Positions 9,670 through 17,500 of a stretch of DNA of 64,000 nucleotides are shown one piece after another. The notes under the pieces were generated by a model, which saw only the letters and a list, made by a program, of their open reading frames with translations, searched no databases and was not told the DNA's origin. The stretch is taken from positions 62,001 through 126,000 of the forward strand of contig NZ_JAKCFB010000014.1 in the NCBI RefSeq assembly GCF_024198235.1, given 5' to 3'. The translations under genes and the position numbers were made by a program. Within the stretch, counting starts at the first letter, position 1. Every line of letters begins with the position of its first letter. The DNA is from Myxococcus dinghuensis. Its GTDB lineage: Bacteria > Myxococcota > Myxococcia > Myxococcales > Myxococcaceae.

Positions 9670-9758
9670 ACAGCCTCCTGGCACAGGGCCTGTCATGGGC
9701 AAGGGCCCATTCCCCACCCACGCAGACCACGCCATTCGACGGCGCCAGGATTTGCTTG

Positions 9759-10784
9759 TTATTTCCGGGGCGCGCCTGACTGGGGCTGTCCGGTGAAGTA
9801 GGCCTTCTTGATGAGCCGTCCGCAGAGCACCGCCCTGCCGGAGGGCGTCTCGTCCAGGGGCGTGGAGACGCGCTGGGTCACGGCCCCGAGCAGGTGCTCG
9901 CTCGCGACGACGAGGTAGGTGCTCCGGTCCTTGGATATCCACGGATAGAAGCCCAACAGGCCCGCGCTGCTGAAGCCGCCACTCCATTCCGGCCCCTCGT
10001 CCGGCTCCACCCAGTGGGCCAGCGAGTAGTGCGCCGGCTCCTCCAGGAACCAGGGGCTGTCGCCGGTGTTCCCGCATGCGGCGGTCGCGCAGACGCTCGA
10101 GGTCCCCAACAGCCCCCCGAGCTTCAGCGAACCCGTCATGAGCCCCCGGAGGAACTTCGCGTACTCCCCCGGAGCCATCCGCACGCCCCCCGCGACGTTG
10201 ACGCTGGTGAAGGAGAGGTCCACGTGCAGGCGGCCCTCCAGCGCCTCCTCCAGCTCGCGCACGGTCGCCGCCCCCAGGCCCATCGCGTAGTCCGCGTGCG
10301 CTTCCAGGTGCCCCGGCTGGTAGACGAACTGCTTCGGCGACCGGGGCAGATAGAGCCCGAGCGGCCCCAGGATGTCGCCGCTCAGGTTGCACCCATGCAC
10401 CGTGGAGCGTCCCTTCCTGCACTCGGAGCTCCGCCCCGCCGCGAGCCGGGGCGTGGTGCTGATGAACGTCAGGAAGGGCACGTCCACGTCGACGCGGAGC
10501 TGCCCGTCGAGCACCTGCGCGACATAGGCCCCGTAGAGCCACTTCGACGCGGAGGCGACATTCATGGGACGGGTCGCCGTGGGCGCCAGCAGCCCCACGG
10601 ACACCCCCACCACCTTGCCCTCCGCCGTCCCCATCTCCCAGTAGAAGGGGCGCACCTCCCGACAGATGTTCTGGGTGGAGGCCGCCGTCTCCGTCGCCGC
10701 CTCGACGGAGCGGGATGAAGGCGCCGCCACGACCGAGGTCGACGCGAGCACGCTCCACAGGAGGACCACGATTCGAATACGCAT
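9759..10784 (-). CDS. secreted serine hydrolase of the beta-lactamase/PBP-like fold
   Basis: Start at 10784 gives a Sec signal peptide (MRIRIVVLLWSVLASTSVVA, then AAP) and 341 residues. Ser78-x-x-Lys81 (SASK) after a VGLLAP segment matches the nucleophile motif of serine beta-lactamases and penicillin-binding proteins. The later YxN and KTG/HxG motifs are not clear, so the enzyme may be a divergent or inactive member. Cys residues after position 120 suggest disulfides in the exported protein. The lipoprotein gene at 8803-9669 follows on the same strand after 89 bases. I see no reason to call it an antibiotic-resistance enzyme. Confidence 0.7.
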   Translation of the reverse strand: MRIRIVVLLWSVLASTSVVAAPSSRSVEAATETAASTQNICREVRPFYWEMGTAEGKVVGVSVGLLAPTATRPMNVASASKWLYGAYVAQVLDGQLRVDVDVPFLTFISTTPRLAAGRSSECRKGRSTVHGCNLSGDILGPLGLYLPRSPKQFVYQPGHLEAHADYAMGLGAATVRELEEALEGRLHVDLSFTSVNVAGGVRMAPGEYAKFLRGLMTGSLKLGGLLGTSSVCATAACGNTGDSPWFLEEPAHYSLAHWVEPDEGPEWSGGFSSAGLLGFYPWISKDRSTYLVVASEHLLGAVTQRVSTPLDETPSGRAVLCGRLIKKAYFTGQPQSGAPRK

Positions 10785-10866
10785 GGAGGGGCTCTCCGGA
10801 GCCGCCATCTTCCACGATGCGCGAGGCGGGGACCACCGCGACGGCCCCCGACCTCGACTCACCCCA

Positions 10867-11223
10867 TCACAGGTCCGTGGCGGCGGCGTCCACACCTCCC
10901 GGGTTGTAACACCCCTGCGAGGTCGCGATGCAGTAGGGGTGCATCAGGCTGCCATCCGAGTACATGTACCCGGGACAGCAACGCTGGCCCGATGAGCACG
11001 TGCCCGAGGAAGAGCACCGCGGGCGACAGGTGCCCCCCACGCACGTGTTCGACGAGGAACACGCTCCCGCCATCGTGCCGTCGTTGACGCAGGCCAGGGC
11101 CTGCTGGCTCGTCGTCCCCGACGCGTCCTCGAGCGGGGACTCGGGCTCGGTGGTTCCACCACAAGCGATGATTCCAGACACACACAACAGCATGGCCATC
11201 CACAATCGCAGCGGCTTTTGCAT
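10867..11223 (-). CDS. small Cys-rich lipoprotein
   Basis: 118 residues. The signal MQKPLRLWMAMLLCVSGIIAC has a lipobox (GIIAC). The mature part has a Ser/Thr/Glu-rich spacer and then a dense Cys region (ACSSSNTCVGG, CRPRCSSSGTCSSGQRCC) resembling the short Cys-rich segments common in myxobacterial surface lipoproteins. Lies 82 bases upstream of the SxxK hydrolase gene on the same strand. Function unknown. Confidence 0.75.
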   Translation of the reverse strand: MQKPLRLWMAMLLCVSGIIACGGTTEPESPLEDASGTTSQQALACVNDGTMAGACSSSNTCVGGTCRPRCSSSGTCSSGQRCCPGYMYSDGSLMHPYCIATSQGCYNPGGVDAAATDL

Positions 11224-11402
11224 GACACCCCCACTGTTGATTGAAGCACCTGAATCCTAGCATCTCGGCGCGGGTGTGCGTGATTGATGCGCCGCGCGCA
11301 TGGATGAAGTGCCCAGACCTCACTCGCACCACGGGAGCGCACACGGCACAACCCTCCTCGTGACGGACCGGCGCTCCGGACCGGCGTCGAGGAGGAAGAC
11401 CG

Positions 11403-11906
11403 ATGACGATGCAAACAGAGACATGGCGTGTCGCGAAGCGCTCCGCGTGGGCCTCGGGCGCGGTGCTCGTCCTGACGAGCGTGCATCACGCCTACGGGGC
11501 CTATCGCTATGCCACGCCCTGGCGACTGCACGTCGTGGGCATCGCGGTGGTCGCGGCGCTGGGGCTGATGGGGGCGCTGGCGTGGCTGCGTGCGCGGCCG
11601 ACAGGCGGCTCGGGGTGGGCCGCGACGGGGTTGTTCGCCCTGGTCACCCTGGCCATTCCCGTGGGAATGATTGGCGCATACGAGGGGCTCTACAACCATC
11701 TCCTCAAGAACATCCTCTTCTTCGGAGGGACCTCCCCCGCCCTGCTCCTGCGGCTCTTTCCGCCACCCACCTACGAGCTGCCCAACGACGTGCTCTTCGA
11801 GCTCACAGGCTCGCTCCAGGTGCTCCCCGCCGTCATCGCGGCCCAGGCGCTGCTCCAGTTCCTCCGGGCTCGGAAGGACCGGCGTGTGGCGGTGCGCCCC
11901 ACCTGA
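11403..11906 (+). CDS. conserved four-helix membrane protein, function unknown
   Basis: 167 residues with four hydrophobic segments (about 14-34, 43-62, 72-92 and 132-152) and a charged C-terminus (RARKDRR). An adenine/GA-rich stretch with GAGGAGGAAGACCG precedes the ATG at 11403 as ribosome-binding site. The loop between helices 3 and 4 holds LYNHLLKNILFF and RLFPPPTYELPND. No catalytic motif seen; it does not match a family I can name. Confidence 0.72.
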   Translation: MTMQTETWRVAKRSAWASGAVLVLTSVHHAYGAYRYATPWRLHVVGIAVVAALGLMGALAWLRARPTGGSGWAATGLFALVTLAIPVGMIGAYEGLYNHLLKNILFFGGTSPALLLRLFPPPTYELPNDVLFELTGSLQVLPAVIAAQALLQFLRARKDRRVAVRPT

Positions 11907-12024
11907 TGCTCCGAACGCATGCCCCCCCGCGCGGGGTGCGTCGACGGCGATGAGCGGGTGCGTCATGCGCGGGCGCGAGCCATCATGCCGCCCGCGAATC
12001 CACGCGGGTCCCCCCGGGCAGCCC

Positions 12025-12342
12025 ATGCTCCACGTCCTCCACCTGACCTATCGACACTCGGAGCAAGCGGCGGCCCCTCATGTCGCGGACCATGTCCGCT
12101 TCCTCGAGGAGCATCACCGCGCGGGGACGTTCCTCTTCTCCGGCCAGACGGAGCCCACCGCGCACGGCGGCGTCATCCTCGCGAAGGGCGTGGACCGGGC
12201 CACCGTGGAGCGCATCGCCTCCGAGGACCCGTTCGTCCTCGCGGGCGTCGCCGGCTACAGCATCCTGACGCTCACGCCGGGCCGCGTACATCCGGCGCTC
12301 GCCCCGCTGCTCGGGGTCGACGCCTCACGCGTCCGCGGCTGA
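12025..12342 (+). CDS. YCII-family protein
   Basis: 105 residues: a small dimeric alpha/beta-barrel protein related to muconolactone isomerase-like YciI. Typical elements are MLHVLHLTYR at the start, HVRFLEEHHRAGTFLFSGQ (putative active-site His within the helix and the FSG turn), and RIASEDPFVLAGVAGYSI near the end. The ATG at 12025 is the family-conserved start; in-frame sequence upstream is not protein-like. Enzymatic role unknown. Confidence 0.83.
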   Translation: MLHVLHLTYRHSEQAAAPHVADHVRFLEEHHRAGTFLFSGQTEPTAHGGVILAKGVDRATVERIASEDPFVLAGVAGYSILTLTPGRVHPALAPLLGVDASRVRG

Positions 12343-12359
12343 GGCAGGACCCTCTCCGA

Positions 12360-12393
12360 GGAGCCCGGGCGCGCCACTCCGCGCCTGGGCTCC
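12360..12393. terminator. strong hairpin between convergent YCII and M3 peptidase genes
   Basis: A 14-base-pair stem (12360-12373 with 12380-12393, one G-T wobble) and a 6-base loop fill the middle of the 62-base convergent gap. GGAGCCC and GGGCTCC are the outer arms. It likely ends transcripts from both sides. Confidence 0.6.
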
Positions 12394-12404
12394 GGGGCAC
12401 GAGG

Positions 12405-14357
12405 TCAGGCCGCCTTGTTCAGCCACGCCTCGTAGGCGTGGAAGTCGTAGTCACGGCCCAGGAAGGCGTGCACCAACCGGGCGGCATCGTCCGAGCCTCC
12501 CGGCTCCAGCACCGCGCGGCGGTACGCCTTCGCGGGCGCGGACGACAACAGGCCCTCGCGCTGGAACACGGTGAAGAGGTCCTTCGCGATGACCAGCGAC
12601 CACATATACGTGTAGTAGTTCGACGAGTACCCCTCGAGGTGCCCGAAGGACAGGTGGAAGTACGTGCCCTCGACGTAGGGGAACGGCGTGTACTTGCCCT
12701 GCAGCTCGCGCACGAGCGCGGTGGCGTCCAGTTGCGCCGGGTCCCTGCGATAGATTTCCAGGCTGAGCGCCGCGTAGAACATCTGCTGACGCACCCACAG
12801 CCCCTTGCCGAACTCATCCGCGCGGCGCATCCGGGTGACCAGCTCCGCCGGCAGCGGCTCCCCCGTCTGGTAGTGCTTCGCGAAGGTCTGCAGGCTCGCC
12901 GCGTCGCGCGCCCACTCCTCCAGCATCTGCGACGGCGCCTCCACGAAGTCCCACTCCGTGCGCACGCCGGAGACCCCGGCCCAGCGCGTGTGCCCGCCGA
13001 AGATGTGGTGCAGCAGGTGGCCGAACTCGTGGAGGAACGTCTCCACGTCGTCGTGCTGGAGCAGCGCCGGCTCCGTGCCGGGCTTGGGGAAGTTGCACAT
13101 CAGCACGCCCTCCGGCAGCCGCCGCCCCGCCTTGCCGCTGGCGAGCACGAACTGCGCCGCGTGCTTGTACTTGTCCGCCCGGGGGTGCATGTCCAGGTAG
13201 AAGCGGCCCAGCAGCGCGCCGTCCTCCAGGACGTCATAGGCCTCGACGTCCGGGTGCCACACCGTGGCGTCCGCCACCTTGCGGTACGTCACGCCGAACA
13301 TCTTCGCCGTGAGGTCCAGCATGCCCTGCTTCACGCGCGTGTACTCGAAGTAGGGCCGGACCGCCTGCGAGTCGAACGCGTACTGCTCCGCCTTGATGCG
13401 GTCCTCCAGGTACGCCTGGTCCCACGGATTCACCCGCTCGGCGCCCGGCTCGTCCCGGCGCTTGCGCTCCAGCAACGTGCCGTAGTCGCGCTCCATGCGC
13501 GCGCCTGAGGCGGTGGCGATCTTCGCGATGAAGTCCGCGGCGGCCTTCTCGTCGCGAATCATCTTGTCCTCCGTCGCGTAGGCCGCCCAGTTGCGGTAGC
13601 CCAGCAGCGTGGCCAGCTCGTGGCGACGCGCCACCATGCGCTGGAGCACGTCCAGGTTGGCGGGGTGCCCGCGCATGCGGAACACGCGCCACATCTGCTC
13701 GCGCGCCTTCGCGTCCCGCGAGTACGTCATGAAGGGGACGATGTCCGGGTAGTCCGTGGTGATGCGCACCTGCCCGTCCGCCCCGGGCGGGTGGGCGCGC
13801 ACGTAGTCCTCCGGCAACCCCTCCAGCGCGGACGGCGGCAGCGACACCGTCCGGGTGTCCTGGAGCATGTTGCGGCTGAACTCCTGGCCGATGCGGACCA
13901 GCTCCTCCTGGAGCTCCTTCACGCGGGCCCGGGTGGCGTCGTCGCGGTCCACACCCGAGCGGCGGAAGTCGCGCAGGACCTTCTCCATCCACTTGCGCGT
14001 CCGCGCGTCCTGGCCGGAGAGGTCCAGGGAGGACAGGACGTCGTAGACGCCCCGGTCCATGCGGATGTCGGTGGCGAGCGTCTCCAGCGCCTGCTCGGCC
14101 GCCTCGGCGCCGTCGCGCATCGCGGAGTCCGGATGGGAGTTGCGCGCCACGCTCGCCTGGGCCGCCGCGTCGTCGAGGGAGGCCATGGCCTCGTCGTAGA
14201 CCTCCAGCACCTGGCTCACGTCATAGGGCGGGCGCAGGGACTTGAGACGGGCGATTCCGGCGCGCGCGGCGGCCATGGCCTCCTCACCCGATTGGCGGAA
14301 CGCCTCGGGCGGGCAGGTGATGTGGCGGACGGCGTCGGGAACGAGCGTTTCGGACAC
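12405..14357 (-). CDS. M3-family metallo-oligopeptidase
   Basis: Zinc endopeptidase acting on short peptides (thimet oligopeptidase/oligopeptidase A type); cytoplasmic or exported status is unclear as no signal peptide is seen. GTG at 14357 is taken as start because AGGAGA lies 9 bases before it; 650 residues. The zinc site HEFGHLLHH (HExxH, near residue 443) is followed by the third-ligand segment typical of the family (EAPSQMLEEW about 28 residues on). The C-terminal YEGYSSNYYTYMWS-like block, here LEGYSSNYYTYMWS, is conserved for substrate binding. Length and order fit a full enzyme. Confidence 0.94.
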   Translation of the reverse strand: MSETLVPDAVRHITCPPEAFRQSGEEAMAAARAGIARLKSLRPPYDVSQVLEVYDEAMASLDDAAAQASVARNSHPDSAMRDGAEAAEQALETLATDIRMDRGVYDVLSSLDLSGQDARTRKWMEKVLRDFRRSGVDRDDATRARVKELQEELVRIGQEFSRNMLQDTRTVSLPPSALEGLPEDYVRAHPPGADGQVRITTDYPDIVPFMTYSRDAKAREQMWRVFRMRGHPANLDVLQRMVARRHELATLLGYRNWAAYATEDKMIRDEKAAADFIAKIATASGARMERDYGTLLERKRRDEPGAERVNPWDQAYLEDRIKAEQYAFDSQAVRPYFEYTRVKQGMLDLTAKMFGVTYRKVADATVWHPDVEAYDVLEDGALLGRFYLDMHPRADKYKHAAQFVLASGKAGRRLPEGVLMCNFPKPGTEPALLQHDDVETFLHEFGHLLHHIFGGHTRWAGVSGVRTEWDFVEAPSQMLEEWARDAASLQTFAKHYQTGEPLPAELVTRMRRADEFGKGLWVRQQMFYAALSLEIYRRDPAQLDATALVRELQGKYTPFPYVEGTYFHLSFGHLEGYSSNYYTYMWSLVIAKDLFTVFQREGLLSSAPAKAYRRAVLEPGGSDDAARLVHAFLGRDYDFHAYEAWLNKAA

Positions 14358-14495
14358 GGGCTGCTCTCCTGGTCGTGCGAAAGGGGACGATGGGGGCAAA
14401 GGTAATCCGCCCTTTCGTCCGGAGCAGCAGGGATTGGCGGGCGGACGGCCCGATGCCGGACAGATTCCCCCAGGCCCCCGTCACCAGGAAACGAA

Positions 14496-14527
14496 GAGGC
14501 CGCCCTGCGTGCAGCCAGGGCGGCCTC
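14496..14527 (-). terminator. intrinsic terminator of the large lipoprotein gene
   Basis: Perfect 12-base-pair stem (14496-14507 with 14516-14527) around an 8-base loop, 26 bases past the stop of the minus-strand gene. On that strand it is followed by TTCGTTTCC, a fair T-rich tail for a GC-rich genome. Confidence 0.7.
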
Positions 14528-14552
14528 TCCTCTCATCGGGAATGAGCCAGGA

Positions 14553-17500
14553 CTACGGCCGCTCGGTCGGGCTCGTCGAGCACTGCGGCTGACGGGTGGC
14601 GCGCGTCACGAAGTCCTGCGCGTTCTGGTTCGAATCCGTTCCGTTGCCCTTGTTGGCGTCGATACCGCCCACCGCCATGGTGGCCGACGTGGACGTGGGC
14701 AGCGCCTTGCGCTCGAGGCTTCCCCCCGCGGCGGGGTGGGCAGGCGCCGCCGTGCCCTCGGGCGCGTTCGCGGTCCCCCACCCCAGCACGTCCACCGCCA
14801 CCTCGTTCGGGTTCGTGAAGAGCCCCGGCCCGATGCGCACGTGGCCACCGCCGGTCGTGGAGCCAGCCATGTCGAAGTTGCTGTAGGTGGCGTCGGGCGG
14901 CGTCGTGGCGCCCCCCGTGAAGGCGGTGTGCGCGACCAGGAAGTACCCGTGGGCGCGGATGACCTTGCCCGCGGGGATGGTGACGCTGCCGGAGTAGGCC
15001 GCCCCCGTCGCCGACTTGTACTGCACCAGCCAGCCGCCGATGTTCACGTCCGCGTTCGTCGGGTTGTAGAGCTCGATGTACTCGTCCGTCTGCGCCGAGA
15101 CACCGCGCCCGCTGACCTCGCTGATGACCACGTGGTTCGCCACCGGCGGCGGCTCCTCCACCGACACGGTGCCGTAGTGCGGCGTCACGCCCTGCGACAC
15201 GACCCCGTCCTGGTCGCAGTACGTCCAGACATCCGAGCCCGCCGGGCCCCGGGTGAACCGGTAGCGGAAGCCATAGAGGTAGTTGCCCACCGCGGGGATA
15301 CGCAGCGTCGCCTCCATCTGGTCATCCGTCCGCCCCTCCGCGACGTAGCCCGTCGCGAAGCTCGCGGGCACCCACGTCCAGGACTCCGGATGGTCGGGGT
15401 CCGTGCCGTACCCCAGCTCACCGGCGACGAACGGGAAGTAGTCGTTGCCCGCCGTGTTCCCCGACGTCACGCGGCCTTCCGCGAAGCGGCTGGTGACGAG
15501 GGCCTCCTCGTTGGGGGCCAGGGGCTCGGAGAAGGACTTCGGCGTGTCGATGACGCAGTTGTCCACGGGCGCATCGTAGGTGATGCCGCACGTGTCGCTG
15601 GCATCTCCCGGGGAGCCGTGGTTGCCACCCGCGAGTTCCTCGGTGGCGAGGCACCAGAACCAGGCGTAGCGGTTGACGTGCGCGCCCTGGACCACGGAGG
15701 ACAGGCTGATGGCCGCCCCCGCCGCCGAGGGGAACGCCTCGTCGTACATCAGGGTGTCCAACACCACGCCCTCCAGGCGCACCGCGAACTGCCCCGTGGG
15801 CGCCAGGTCCAGGGCGTTGCCGTAGGCCACGTCCGCGAGCACGCCACCGTTGGTCTGGAGGTTCGCGTCACTCGCGAACACGAACGAGTCGTGCGCGCCG
15901 ACCACCACCGCCGCGCCCGCGCCCCGGTCCAGCGTGAAGAGTCCCGCCACGGGGCTGACGACCTCGATGGACACCCCGTTGATGTTCACCGGGTGGTCCG
16001 TGGTGTTGGTCAGCTCCACGTACTTCGTGGTCCCGTTGGTCGGGGAGTGCATCAGCTCGGTGATGACCAGCTCGTTCGCCGCGGGCGCCGCGGCCGTGGT
16101 GCACGCGCCCTGGAAGCAGACGCCATCCAGGCCCGTGCACGCCGTGGCCGTGGGGGTGTACTGGCAGGTCGGCGCGCCGGCCTCGAGCACACACTCGGCC
16201 GCGTACGTCACCCGGTCCACGCCGTTCTCCGCGCACGTCGCGGCGCGAGGCTCGCAGACCACGTCGTCGCAGGCGCTGGGCGTGCGGAGCGAGGTGGTGG
16301 TGAGCGCGCTCGCGTTGTCGCTGCCGTCGAACACGCGCACCGCGAAGTGGTACGTGCGACCCGGCGACAGCCCCGACGCGACGGCCTGCTCCTCCGTGCC
16401 CGGCTCGCCAGGGAGGCTCGTGGACACCAGCGTCCCCGTGCCGAAGTTCGCGTCGGTCAACGGCGACTGGGCGTAGCGCAGCTCGTAGCGCGCCGCGCGG
16501 CCATCCAGGCCGTCATCGCCCGTCGCCCGCCAGCGCAGGCGGATGGCCTCGTCACCCTCCACCGTGGCCGACAGCGTCGCGACCGCCGCGGGCGCCACGT
16601 CGTCGACGACCGTGAGCGCCGCGGTGGCCAGGGTGAAGCCCGAGCCCACCGACTGCGCGACCAGCGAATACTGCCCCTCCTCGTCGACGGCGAGGTCCGC
16701 GAAGGCCGCCACGCCCGACGCCGCGTCGCGCGTCAGGGTGCCGCGCAGGGAGGTGGCCCCCGCGCTCCCCGTGAGCGAGACCGTCACGGAAGCAGAGGCG
16801 GTCGGCACGGTGTTCCCGAACGCGTCGTCCACCGACACCCGCACCTCGGCCAGCGTCTGACGCACGGACACCGACGCCGGGCTGGCGGCGATGCGCAGCC
16901 GCGTGGGGGCGGCGGCCGCCACCGTGAGCGACTGGGAGGCGGACGCGCCGAGCGTCGTGTCCGAGAACGTCACCGTCTGGGCCCCCGCCGTGCGCAGCGC
17001 CACGGAGAAGGAGTAGGCCCCCTTGTCCTGGGAGGTGAAGGCGTGGGACGCGACGGGCTCCGCCTGCGGGTCCGTCGTCGCCACGTTCACCGTTCCGGCG
17101 TAGGCGGTCGCGACGTTGCCGAAGCGGTCCTTCGCCGTGACGGTGAAGCCATACGCGACTCCCGCGGTGTACGGGCCTGGCACCAGCGACACCGTCAGCG
17201 ACGCGGCCGCGTCGGGGATCATCCAGAAGAACTCGGAGTTGATGAGGGACTCGTCCGCCGTGTCCTGGAACATGAGGAGGATGTCTCCCGCCCGGGCGAA
17301 CGTGACGGTGAAGACGTGCTCGCCCGCGTCCGCCTCGGTGAAGGTGTAGTCGGCGGGCAGCGTGGCCGTGGTGTCGTCCGACGAGAACTTCACGGTGCCG
17401 CGATAGCCTGGGACCCGGTTGGAGAACTCATCCCACGCCATGACGGACACCTGGAGCGGCACGCCCACCGTGTGAGGCTCCACGGACGTCGGCATCACCA

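Noticed and set aside
9759-10784. Calling the SxxK protein (and that at 54393-55985) an antibiotic-resistance beta-lactamase
   Set aside because: Motifs after SxxK are weak in the first and esterase-like with DUF3471-type extension in the second; the fold is shared by many housekeeping hydrolases.
8803-10836. A single 677-residue protein spanning the lipoprotein and the region upstream
   Set aside because: Its first half is a shadow of the SxxK hydrolase gene in another frame; only the part from 9669 has a lipobox start and ribosome site.
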